Positions 35,201-41,639 of a stretch of 64,000 nt of DNA are shown here, piece by piece. The position numbers were made by a program, and so were the translations under genes. This stretch comes from an uncultured Christensenella sp. GTDB taxonomy: Bacteria; Bacillota; Clostridia; Christensenellales; CAG-917. The notes beneath the pieces were generated by a model, which worked only from the letters and a program-made list of their open reading frames with translations, was not told the DNA's origin and searched no databases. Position 1 is the stretch's first letter. Each line of letters begins with the position of its first letter. Location: the NCBI GenBank assembly GCA_910584155.1, contig CAJTYG010000009.1, positions 1 to 64,000 on the forward strand. The letters are read 5' to 3'.

Positions 35201-36158
35201 TATCCTGACTCTTTACGGTCAAGGCGTGGGCGACTATGATATGTATGAAATGATCGAATATGAGAAGATTGAGGGTACCGATGACGAATTTACGGTGATT
35301 TGCTATAACGAAGATTATGACGTGGAAGATGAGTTCAGAATCAAGCTTGTAAATCTGCCCGCATTTGACGACTTCGGCGAGCAGTATTATGTCGATACAT
35401 TCCTCAAATACGACGCTAATAAGGTCGCTACGTACACTCACACCGACGGTGCGCAGACGGCGACTGTGGCGGTCGACGGCTACGGCGACGTGACCTATAC
35501 CGACTATGACGGCACCGTTTATACATTTGACTTCTGGAACGTCGAGAGCAATGATACCTGCATAGCGTTCGGCGGCGAAGAGCTGGTAAGCTTCCCGTCA
35601 CGCACAGTGTTTGCATATTTCGATAAGGCGACGGGAACGTACACGACGTCAAAGGAATTGGGAAGCTATGTGCGCTATTACAACGACGACCTGTACTATC
35701 CGCAGATGGAGCTTATTTATGAAGACGGTCAGAATTACGGAATTTTGTATGCGCCTCAAGGCGAGCAGCTTGTGATATATGCGATAGGCACTTATACAAG
35801 CCTCGGCAACGGTGAATATGAGCTTACAGTGACCGATACGGGCGCCGAATATGACAGCATAAAACATCTTTTGAGTGGCGATAACAAGATGAAATTTAAG
35901 CTGACATACGTGCTTGATTATTCTGCGTACATCGTGTGCGACAGTGCCGCTAAGGGCGAGTATACGTTTGAAGGGCAGACCTTTACGCTTGACGGCTACG
36001 GCGCAGTAGAGATAAGCGACGGCACTCAAGGCGAGGCAAGCCGCTTAAACGACGTGCTCATCGTTGAAATCGACGGCACTACAAGATATTTCAAGGTAGG
36101 CGATAACAACGTGCTTACAGAAGTGCAATATACAGCCTATATCGAATGGATCAAATAA
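32256..36158 (+). CDS. Giant DGYG-repeat surface lipoprotein with InlB B-type repeats
   Basis: 1300 residues. A signal peptide ends in the lipobox VLAAC (Cys28). Residues about 35–105 and 180–250 resemble Listeria–Bacteroides (InlB B/Flg_new) repeats, for example GYSFLGWSEDL and VTLYAQW. From about residue 290 a degenerate unit recurs with cores LDGYGN (435), MDGYGN (541), LDGSGN (662), FDGFGS (746), FDGNGR (822), LDGYGF (906), VDGYGD (1073) and LDGYGA (1245). Composition is acidic and aromatic, with almost no Cys. It is probably a cell-surface adhesin or glycan/ion-binding protein; ligand unknown. It has its own promoter and a strong terminator. Confidence 0.85.
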   Translation: MKLTAKRTIIALVLAICLMIGTVVLAACDQSAEQFTLTLDAGDGTLSQTEIKVEKDANMLSKVADIAPKADGVIFDCWLLNDQPLTADDKMTGNVTLKAQYKTAYKVEVYYQNEEKSNYVQDGSKTVNGFGKVGETVAPEIAAKDGFVLNTELSSDANKTLAKGENLLRYYYARADLMITYTSVGDDSEDTFEQPTYFGAVVKIADCDFAREGYSFLGWSEDLALGADLALAAGEDIEISENVTLYAQWGKNYDEAYGSGDTVAVAETASKDGEFVALLISGEDKTFGTYDTESSFFTAGEEKGKVFDENGLFLYDTTGLYLGYSLLGNASDEAYGTLALNMETGTAVYTLGSDTVNGTYEQLKLRNGKFSGEMLFKGQDTEFYFCFLDSSENPELDTDTYAGEFFRRGEEEGEYIVLDMTGGNLDTPYAYNIYLDGYGNLEFPIPAMLGVANAYGTYSGYDEEKGEWKYVYEGQMYEDTVGEYPKEFVFKAGYLKSLAGTYSELDGTVDGELLSEIPVILIYDGQLAGVYQTESGAKFEMDGYGNAVYTASANAEAIEGYVDFKGLAAQKTETGDVENKEYWDSTETVKSILFTYYDSNDDEHTMVFLCSDYIKIERESWLLSSPIKSIVEKHELVAVDTAKEAGSYSISHNEEENIEFKLDGSGNADLSLFDLSHKTSVWFATGTYEMTSDTDGEFTLTEATTSLAYLGVAAGSFKFRLSGDTFIICDESLFGNFDMQGATVVFDGFGSLTDGGTVYTYEKMGCNVLKAQDENGNVVMYTVNYNDKTVKKSQSGELVGDYLTVVIDNAVYIGPGRLMFDGNGRALFYEMEEGRLIGEGLYTYDPATNRGSFITTGEMQFFVESFDFCITTMTDSDGVVCNVYIKHNADEDVTLTDENSGDTLVLDGYGFATYSDGETEVTSKYEIINYGPYMTALKFTEADGLFSLNLALGTFSKEDAVGIYNAVYFDEENGAYMIDEYDILTLYGQGVGDYDMYEMIEYEKIEGTDDEFTVICYNEDYDVEDEFRIKLVNLPAFDDFGEQYYVDTFLKYDANKVATYTHTDGAQTATVAVDGYGDVTYTDYDGTVYTFDFWNVESNDTCIAFGGEELVSFPSRTVFAYFDKATGTYTTSKELGSYVRYYNDDLYYPQMELIYEDGQNYGILYAPQGEQLVIYAIGTYTSLGNGEYELTVTDTGAEYDSIKHLLSGDNKMKFKLTYVLDYSAYIVCDSAAKGEYTFEGQTFTLDGYGAVEISDGTQGEASRLNDVLIVEIDGTTRYFKVGDNNVLTEVQYTAYIEWIK

Positions 36159-36172
36159 TTGTTTCAACAGTA

Positions 36173-36207
36173 AATATCCCCGAGCACCGCTCGGGGATAT
36201 TTTTTAA
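36173..36207 (+). terminator. Strong intrinsic terminator after the large lipoprotein
   Basis: AATATCCCCGAGC (36174–36186), loop ACC, GCTCGGGGATATT (36190–36202), then a T-run: a 13-bp perfect stem. Confidence 0.92.
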
Positions 36208-36760
36208 TGATGAAAAATGGGGGGACAATCCCCTCACTGCCTCATCACACGAGGTGTGAATTCGGCAGAGCTCCGTGCGATAGCACTGCGTGGACGCATT
36301 ATAAATGCTCCGCCACTTTGGTTACAAACAATCCACTGGATTGTTTGCTTTACACGTCGTGCTTGCTAAGGGGAGCCATAATAAGGAATAGAGAAAGCCC
36401 ATAATCGATCGTTATTGCTTCACACCTCATAATGACGGACGTTCTGGATTGCTTCGGCAAAGCCTCGCAATGACGAATAAAAAGCGTCTCGCAATGACGG
36501 GATGGCGCAATGACGAATAAAAAGCGTCTCGCAATGACGGTAAGGCGCAATGACGAATAAAAAACGTCTCGCAATGACGGGATGGTGCAATGACGAATAA
36601 AAAGCGTCTCGCAATGATGGGATGGCGCAATGACGAATAAAAAAACGTCTCGCAATGACGGGATGGCGCAATGACGAATAAAAAAACGTCTCGCAATGAC
36701 GGGATGGCGCAATGACGAGTGGTGGGGACAATTACAGCTGGGAAATGAAAGGTGGTTGGA
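36208..36760. repeat. Repeat field: expanded GGGGAGCC element and 40-bp tandem array
   Basis: No gene. 36223–36395 is a GGGGAGCC element enlarged by internal hairpins, including CAAACAATCC-ACT-GGATTGTTTG (36325–36347). A GCAATGACG element at 36440–36475 leads into the tandem array at 36467–36719. The frames crossing the array are translations of the repeat. Confidence 0.8.
36467..36719. repeat. 40/41-bp tandem array (six full units plus one partial)
   Basis: Units start at 36467, 36507, 36547, 36587, 36627, 36668 and 36709. Each is GCAATGACGAATAAAAA followed by CGTCTC, then GCAATGACGGGATGGC, so each unit holds the GCAATGACG core twice. The last two full units gained one A. The 5' end continues a normal GCAATGACG element, which appears to be the seed of the expansion. 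Confidence 0.92.
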
Positions 36761-37093
36761 TTATAGCCCTAAAAATTCCACGCCGGCAAGCAGCACGTCT
36801 TCTATTTTCGGGTTTTTTAAGGAATAGTAGATTATCTTTCCGTCACGGCGTTGCTGTACGATGTCTGCAGCTCGCAGCAGGCGTAGCTGATGAGAGCAGG
36901 TCGTTTGATTTAGCTCGAGTATGCGGCTAAGATCGGATACGCACATCTCGGATATGCTAAGGGCGCAGATTATCTTTGCTCGGGTGACGTCGCTGCACGC
37001 TCCGAAAAACTCCGAAAGGGCATAGAGCGTTGCGTTGCGGGGGATATATCTCACCACGGTTTGCTCGGTTTTGTCGTCTATCAGATTGTCCAT
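36761..37093 (-). CDS. ArsR/SmtB-family transcriptional regulator
   Basis: 110 residues from ATG at 37093. Winged helix with LSEFFGACSDVTRAKIICAL, MCVSDLSRILELNQTTCSHQ (recognition helix) and QQRRDGKIIYYSLKNP (wing). The CxC metal site of classical ArsR is only partly present (EMCVSDL has one Cys), and the C-terminal His/Asp sites of SmtB are not obvious, so the inducer is uncertain. The frame is open further upstream but the family start fits 37093. It stands alone; its target may be the small gene at 37233 or elsewhere. Confidence 0.87.
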   Translation of the reverse strand: MDNLIDDKTEQTVVRYIPRNATLYALSEFFGACSDVTRAKIICALSISEMCVSDLSRILELNQTTCSHQLRLLRAADIVQQRRDGKIIYYSLKNPKIEDVLLAGVEFLGL

Positions 37094-37232
37094 ATCAATA
37101 TGATAAATCCGTTTAGTACAAAAATTTTGTAGCTTTTCGCCGCAAATTTTGCTTTTTTGTTTATCCGCATATCTGCACTTGCACATTTGCGCATATGTGG
37201 GCATATTTTGATAAAAAATTACGGGTGGATAT

Positions 37233-37418
37233 ATGTTCAACGATAACTGGTATCTGTTTTTATTGATTGTTATGCTTGCATTTTTTGCCGACGGCAATAT
37301 AAGCAACCGTGAGGCTATCGTTATGCTTGCAATTCTGTTTGCGCTGACAATAACCAACGTCCCCGATACAGACGACGATACCGACGGGCAGAATTGTTTT
37401 TGTAACCATTCAGTGTGA
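37233..37418 (+). CDS. Small single-pass membrane protein
   Basis: 61 residues. A hydrophobic helix (WYLFLLIVMLAFFA), a short polar link and a second hydrophobic segment are followed by an acidic tail (PDTDDDTDGQNCFCN). ATG 37233 follows GGGTGG. It is divergent from the ArsR regulator. Its stop overlaps the 5' arm of hairpin module copy 5. Similar short membrane proteins are frequent in Firmicutes, without a known role. Confidence 0.5.
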   Translation: MFNDNWYLFLLIVMLAFFADGNISNREAIVMLAILFALTITNVPDTDDDTDGQNCFCNHSV

Positions 37419-37637
37419 AAATCGGCGAATAGAACGCTATCTTGTCCACAATAATGAATAAAATAAATATGTTGACAAATGTCTGTGGACAAGATGCAAG
37501 TTCTATCTTGATTTTCACACTACTACCGCACAAGCTAAAACTGCGCTACACACTATCTCGTAAATGGCTGCAGGTCATCTCGTTCAAATTACATTCGCTT
37601 GTTTTATCTTGTTTGGTGGCACACTTCGTGTGCTTTT
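37412..37637 (+). repeat. Covarying bipartite hairpin module, copy 5
   Basis: Domain 1 is closed by AGTGTGAAAATC (37412–37423) with GATTTTCACACT (37510–37521); inside are ATAGAAC/GTTCTAT (37429–37435, 37500–37506) and ATCTTGTCCACA/TGTGGACAAGAT (37439–37450, 37484–37495). Domain 2 is closed by ACAAGCTAAAAC (37530–37541) with GTTTTATCTTGT (37601–37612). The tail hairpin GCACAC-TTC-GTGTGC plus TTTT (37619–37637) could terminate transcription. Confidence 0.85.
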
Positions 37638-37675
37638 AAAATTGATTTGAAATAACAATTTAGGTTTAAATAGAA

Positions 37676-37860
37676 AGCGAATAGAACGCTATCTTGTCCA
37701 CAATAATGAATAAAATAAATATACTGACAAACGTCAGTGGACAAGATGCAAGTTCTATCTTGATTTTCACACTGCTACCGCACAAAGTATCGTTTGCTAA
37801 TGTATCTTAGTTGCCGTTGTAAACTCTTGCCTCGTTTCGCACGATACTTTGCTTGGTGGC
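37676..37860 (+). repeat. Covarying bipartite hairpin module, copy 6
   Basis: Domain 1 repeats the ATAGAAC and ATCTTGTCCAC stems of copy 5 but its apical loop gains ACTGAC-AAAC-GTCAGT (37723–37738); the outermost arm is lost on the 5' side. Domain 2 is closed by CAAAGTATCGT (37783–37793) with ACGATACTTTG (37841–37851), another distinct but matched stem. It is followed directly by a GGGGAGCC tail. Confidence 0.82.
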
Positions 37861-37937
37861 AATCCCCTCACCGCCTCATCACACGGAGTGTGAATTCGGC
37901 AGAGCTCCCCTTACTAAGGGGAGCCGTAATAAGGATA
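37861..37937 (+). repeat. GGGGAGCC hairpin repeat
   Basis: AATCCCCTCACCGCC, an internal CACACGGAGTGTG hairpin, GCTCCCCTTACTAAGGGGAGC and GTAATAAGG. It forms the tail of module copy 6. Confidence 0.72.
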
Positions 37938-37976
37938 AGTGACTGCTTGATTTTATACCTGCTACCGCACAAGTTC

Positions 37977-38149
37977 AAAAATCGGCGTCTAAGGCACGAC
38001 AACGCTTGCTTGCAAGCATTGTCTAAGCCCTGACTTGATTTTTTCACTACTACCGCACAAAAGATTATATGCTATTATATCTTAATTGTCGTTGTAAACT
38101 CTTGCTTCGTTTCGTATAATCTTTTGTTTGGTGGCACACTTCGTGTGCC
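37977..38149 (+). repeat. Covarying bipartite hairpin module, copy 7
   Basis: Outer pair AAAAATC (37977–37983) with GATTTTT (38037–38043); inner GACAACGCTTGC with GCAAGCATTGTC (37998–38009, 38012–38023), where copy 3 has GCAA/TTGC instead of GACAA/TTGTC. Domain 2 is closed by ACAAAAGATTATA (38057–38069) with TATAATCTTTTGT (38115–38127). The tail hairpin is GGCACAC-TTC-GTGTGCC (38133–38149). A module fragment (CTTGATTTTATACC, CTACCGCACAAG) precedes it at 37946–37974. Confidence 0.83.
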
Positions 38150-38264
38150 TTGTTTGTTCTAAGCTTCGCAAAGAGGTTACGTTCTGGATTGCTTCGGCGG
38201 TAGCCTCGCAATGACGGTTGGAATAAACTTTGCAATGAGTGTGTAAAAAATATTTCTTTGATGT

Positions 38265-38477
38265 TTAGTCTTGTAAACAGAGGATATATGCGGGGTCTAA
38301 ATCTAAGACTTTACACAAATTAGCAAATGTGTCGATTGAGGGCAAGATATCACCTTTGACATAATGTGCTATACAAGATTGAGAAACGCCAATCAGGTCG
38401 GATAAATCTTTCTGTTTCATTCCGCTGCGTTTTATGGCATCGCTTAGCCTTGATTGAATATTTTTATTTGTTATCAT
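38265..38477 (-). CDS. XRE-family transcriptional repressor
   Basis: 70 residues from ATG at 38477, chosen for GGAG eight bases upstream; the frame stays open to 38516. The helix-turn-helix reads KQKDLSDLIGVSQSCIAHYV, then PSIDTFANLCKVLDLDPAYI. It has no sensor domain. It is divergent from a strong promoter whose spacer contains a 17-bp palindrome, so autoregulation and control of the divergent transcript are likely. Preceded by repeats on the other side. Confidence 0.87.
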   Translation of the reverse strand: MITNKNIQSRLSDAIKRSGMKQKDLSDLIGVSQSCIAHYVKGDILPSIDTFANLCKVLDLDPAYILCLQD

Positions 38478-38497
38478 ATGCAATTCTCCATAAAAAA

Positions 38498-38546
38498 TTT
38501 TATGACTATTTATCATAAAATTCTTGACATATGATTACTAATCATA
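38498..38546. promoter_or_regulatory. Two operator-like inverted repeats between the XRE gene and the divergent transcript
   Basis: TTTTATGA (38498–38505) with TCATAAAA (38513–38520), and TATGATTA (38530–38537) with TAATCATA (38539–38546). The second lies inside the spacer between -35 and -10 of the plus-strand promoter. Confidence 0.65.
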
Positions 38547-38553
38547 CTATAAT
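38524..38553 (+). promoter_or_regulatory. Consensus promoter with embedded palindrome
   Basis: TTGACA (38524–38529), 18-base spacer, TATAAT (38548–38553); predicted start near 38560. Confidence 0.78.
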
Positions 38554-38559
38554 CACATT

Positions 38560-38652
38560 TACAGTGAATTGTGCAGGTTTTGTTTGTACAGAATACTCAC
38601 TGAGTTGTTTGAAAGGGCAAAATCGATGTTTATAAAAACATCGATTTTGTTT
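38560..38652 (+). ncRNA. Short repressor-controlled transcript
   Basis: About 93 nt between the consensus promoter and an intrinsic terminator (38619–38652). It could be a small RNA. It also holds a GTG-initiated 23-codon frame (38564–38635, MNCAGFVCTEYSLSCL and on, four Cys) that starts four bases from the predicted 5' end and stops in the terminator loop; there is no ribosome binding site, so it would need leaderless translation. Confidence 0.5.
38619..38652 (+). terminator. Intrinsic terminator of the short transcript
   Basis: AAAATCGATGTTT (38619–38631), a 4-base loop, AAACATCGATTTT (38636–38648), then GTTTG. Confidence 0.85.
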
Positions 38653-38845
38653 GTAGCAAACATTCGTATTTAGGCACTCAATTTGACGCTCGTTTTGCGA
38701 GCGTTTTTCTAAGCTTTGCAAAGAGGGTACGTTAAACCTTATCACACTTTTGTTTATTCTAAAGCTTCGCAAAGAGGGTACGTTAAACCTTATTACTGAT
38801 TATTTTATCTTTGCTATTTAGTTTGATATGGGTTATAATAAATTT
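38653..38845. repeat. Duplicated 31-bp segment and uvrC promoter
   Basis: AAGCTTTGCAAAGAGGGTAC and onward (38711–38741) recurs as AAGCTTCGCAAAGAGGGTAC (38762–38792), 51 bp apart; the same AAGCTTCGCAAAG leader precedes the GCAATGACG elements at 38160 and 49226. The uvrC promoter is at 38811–38839. Confidence 0.65.
38811..38839 (+). promoter_or_regulatory. uvrC promoter giving a possibly leaderless mRNA
   Basis: TTGCTA (38811–38816), 17-base spacer, TATAAT (38834–38839). The expected transcription start, seven bases on, is about 38846, the A of the chosen ATG. Confidence 0.6.
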
Positions 38846-40663
38846 ATGGTTGATTTTAAGGCGAAATTAAAGGACGTGCCGACTGATCCCGGTGTATACC
38901 TCATGCTTGACGGGCAGGGGGAAATCATTTATGTCGGGAAGGCGAAAAATCTGAAAAACCGCTTGCGCTCCTACTTTTTTAACCTGTCCAACAGGACGGC
39001 AAAGGTGATGGCTATGCTCGAGCACGTGGCGGATTTTCGCTATATCATTTGTGCGAGCGAGGTGGACGCTTTGCTCACCGAAAACAACCTCATTAAAAAA
39101 CACACGCCGAGATACAACATTCTGCTTAAGGACGACAAGGCGTATCCCTTTTTGCGCATAGATATGAAGCAGCCATACCCCAAAATCGAGGTGGTCAGGC
39201 GGCTGAAAAACGACGGGGCAAAGTATTTCGGACCTTATATGCAATCCATAAACATACGTGACATCACCGACCTTATACACACTGCGTTTTGCGTGCGGGA
39301 CTGCAACAGGGATATGACAAAGCCTACACGTCCCTGCCTCAACAAGCATTTGGGGCGGTGTCTTGCGCCGTGCTCGGGCGAGGTGTCCGAGGAACGGTAC
39401 AGGCAGGAAATGCAAAAGGTCATAGACTTTTTGCGGGGCAACGACAGAGAGGTCGAGCGTGTCCTCAACGAAAAGATGCGCAGGTTTGCAGACGAGGAAA
39501 ATTTTGAGGTCGCACTCAACTATCGAAACAAGCTTAAAGTCTTAAACAAGATAGTGCAAAAGCAGGTGAGCGCACTGCCTAAGGACTTCAACCTTGATAT
39601 ATTTGCGTTTGAGACAAACGGCGTCATATCCGCAATCAATATGCTTGTGGTGCGTGCGGGCAAGCTTGTCGGCGGCGAAAACTTTACCGCAAGCGGCGCT
39701 GACGAGGACATCTCGTCCTATATCTATCAGTATTACGTCAACAATGCGCCTCTTTGCGATGAGATAGTCACCGACGGCGTGGGCGACGCAGGCAGCTTAG
39801 AGGACGCTGTAAACAAGCTTTGTGCGCATATTGTGAGAGTCGTGGAGCCAAAGCAGGGCGTGCGCAAGCAGTTGTTAGAACTTGCTCATTCAAACGCATA
39901 CGACGCTATGATAAAGCACGGCACGATAGACGAGCGTAAAGAGCTTCGCACCGTCGGCGCAGTAAAACAGCTTGCCGAGCTGCTTAACTTAAAAACTCTG
40001 CCAAACCGCATTGAGGGCTATGATATATCGCATATCTCGGGCACGGACAAGGTTGCAAGTATGGTCGTGTTTGAGGGCGGACAGGCAAAAAAGGCGCACT
40101 ACAGAAAGTTTAAAATAAAGACCGTTGAGGGCAACAACGATTTCGCCTGTATGAAAGAGGTGCTTACAAGGCGGCTCGAGAAGCTGAACGACGAGGACGA
40201 AAGCTTTGGTACTGTTCCCGACTTGCTGTTGATAGACGGCGGCAAGGGGCAGCTTGCGTATGCTAAAGAGGCGCAGGCGGCGACGGGCAGGCAGGATATA
40301 GAGATCATCTCGCTTGCAAAAAGAGAGGAAGAGGTGTTTTTGGGCAGCAACCCTACCTCTCCCGTGATACTGCCTAAGGACAGCGTGGCGTTGCAGCTTC
40401 TGCAGAGAGTGAGAGACGAGTCGCACAGGTTTGCGATAACCTTCCACAGAAGTCTGAGAAGCAGGCACCTAAGCGAAAGCGCTCTTAAAAGCATTGACGG
40501 AATAGGCGAAAAGACTGCGACTGCGCTTATCCGTACCTTCGGCTCCGTAGAGGATATAAGGCGAAAAAGCGCAGAAGAGCTTGCTACCGTGCCGAATATC
40601 TCGCTTAAAAAAGCGCAGTACATTCTGGACGAGCTAAACAAAAAGCACGGCGAAAATAATTGA
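38846..40663 (+). CDS. uvrC: Excinuclease ABC subunit C
   Basis: 605 residues; makes both incisions in nucleotide excision repair. The GIY-YIG nuclease is at residues about 10–90 (PGVYLM, IYVGKAKNLKNRLRSYF), the UVR motif near 200–230 (EVALNYRNKLKVLNKIV), the RNase-H-like endonuclease with EGYDISHISG and LLIDGGKGQL in the middle, and helix-hairpin-helix motifs at the end (SIDGIGEKTATALI). ATG 38846 (MVDFKAKL) fits the family start; an ATG at 38828 lies upstream of the -10 box and is disfavoured. No ribosome binding site is visible. Confidence 0.95.
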   Translation: MVDFKAKLKDVPTDPGVYLMLDGQGEIIYVGKAKNLKNRLRSYFFNLSNRTAKVMAMLEHVADFRYIICASEVDALLTENNLIKKHTPRYNILLKDDKAYPFLRIDMKQPYPKIEVVRRLKNDGAKYFGPYMQSINIRDITDLIHTAFCVRDCNRDMTKPTRPCLNKHLGRCLAPCSGEVSEERYRQEMQKVIDFLRGNDREVERVLNEKMRRFADEENFEVALNYRNKLKVLNKIVQKQVSALPKDFNLDIFAFETNGVISAINMLVVRAGKLVGGENFTASGADEDISSYIYQYYVNNAPLCDEIVTDGVGDAGSLEDAVNKLCAHIVRVVEPKQGVRKQLLELAHSNAYDAMIKHGTIDERKELRTVGAVKQLAELLNLKTLPNRIEGYDISHISGTDKVASMVVFEGGQAKKAHYRKFKIKTVEGNNDFACMKEVLTRRLEKLNDEDESFGTVPDLLLIDGGKGQLAYAKEAQAATGRQDIEIISLAKREEEVFLGSNPTSPVILPKDSVALQLLQRVRDESHRFAITFHRSLRSRHLSESALKSIDGIGEKTATALIRTFGSVEDIRRKSAEELATVPNISLKKAQYILDELNKKHGENN

Positions 40664-40682
40664 GCCAACCGCCTATAGCTTA

Positions 40683-40711
40683 TTGTGTTATTTAAATATT
40701 TATAGTATAAT
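40683..40711 (+). promoter_or_regulatory. murB promoter
   Basis: TTGTGT (40683–40688), 17-base spacer, TATAAT (40706–40711). Confidence 0.6.
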
Positions 40712-40743
40712 ATACCACGCTGTCAAACGCATACAATTATCTT

Positions 40744-41637
40744 ATGAGTGATACGATATCAAATTTAAGGCATATTGCCGAAGTGGCTGACTGCGGCTTT
40801 AACGTCGTGGGGGCGGATAAGCTCACCACCTTTAAGGGCGGCGGAAGTGCGCCGATGTTTGCGCCCTACGACCTCGTTATGTTTGTGAAAATATACGGCG
40901 AGCTGACGGCGCAGGGATATTGCCCGTACGTTATGGGCGCAGGCTCGAATACCGTAATTGCGGACGGCGTAATAAACACGCCCGTCATATCCACTTGCCT
41001 GCTGTGCGGGACGGAATATGCCGAGGGCTTACTGTATGCCGAGTGCGGCGTAAAAATGTCCGACGTCACAAAAATTTTCAGACAAAACGGATACGGCGGA
41101 TTTGAGTTTTTGAGCGGCGTGCCCGCTACGGTAGGCGGCGCAGTGAAGATGAATGCAAGCGCATTTTTGTCACAAACGGCAGATTATATATACAATATCG
41201 TTGTTTTAACATCGGATAACGGCAAGATAGATATAATTTCGATTGACGGCTCAGATATCGATTTTGCATACAGAAAGGGCGTGGACGGCATTGTGCTAAG
41301 CGCAACGCTTAAGGCGGATACGTCGCTGAATAGGGCGGCTTCAAGGGAGCTTTCAAGACGATATCTGGCGCAGCGCAGGGCAAAACAGCCTATGCTTCCG
41401 TCCTGCGGAAGCGTATTTAAAAACGGCTCTCAACCCTCGGGCAGACTCATCGAGGAATGTGGGCTGAAGGGCAGGCGTTCGGGCGGGGCGCAGATATCCG
41501 AAATGCACGCAAATTTTATCGTCAACACGGGCGGCGCAACTGCGGACAACTTTATGAGCCTCGTGAGGCTTTGCGAGAGTAGCGTATACGAAAAATTCGG
41601 GCTGACGCTCGAAAGAGAGTTTGTGTATTTGGAGTGA
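40744..41637 (+). CDS. murB: UDP-N-acetylenolpyruvoylglucosamine reductase
   Basis: 297 residues; an FAD enzyme making UDP-MurNAc for peptidoglycan. The FAD-binding part shows VMGAGSNTVIAD and FEFLSGVPATVGGAVKMNA; catalytic-region marks are FAYRKG, LPSCGSVFKNG and the terminal LEREFVYLE. It is type II-like, short with no extra loop. It opens an operon with the PHP gene and whiA, overlapping the former's possible GTG start. Confidence 0.93.
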   Translation: MSDTISNLRHIAEVADCGFNVVGADKLTTFKGGGSAPMFAPYDLVMFVKIYGELTAQGYCPYVMGAGSNTVIADGVINTPVISTCLLCGTEYAEGLLYAECGVKMSDVTKIFRQNGYGGFEFLSGVPATVGGAVKMNASAFLSQTADYIYNIVVLTSDNGKIDIISIDGSDIDFAYRKGVDGIVLSATLKADTSLNRAASRELSRRYLAQRRAKQPMLPSCGSVFKNGSQPSGRLIEECGLKGRRSGGAQISEMHANFIVNTGGATADNFMSLVRLCESSVYEKFGLTLEREFVYLE

Positions 41638-41639
41638 AA

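Noticed and set aside
36467..36719. CRISPR array
   Set aside because: The units are contiguous 40-bp tandem repeats with no unique spacers and no cas genes.
36350..36731. Three overlapping minus-strand frames rich in SLRDVF/VIARRF-like repeats
   Set aside because: They are translations of the 40-bp tandem array in all three frames, with no ribosome binding site or family match.
37412..38149. Integron-like attC array (hairpins with ACCGCAC and GTTTGGT at their ends)
   Set aside because: The ends only partly match the attC core consensus, no integrase gene is present, and no cassette genes lie between the hairpins. Kept only as an analogy.
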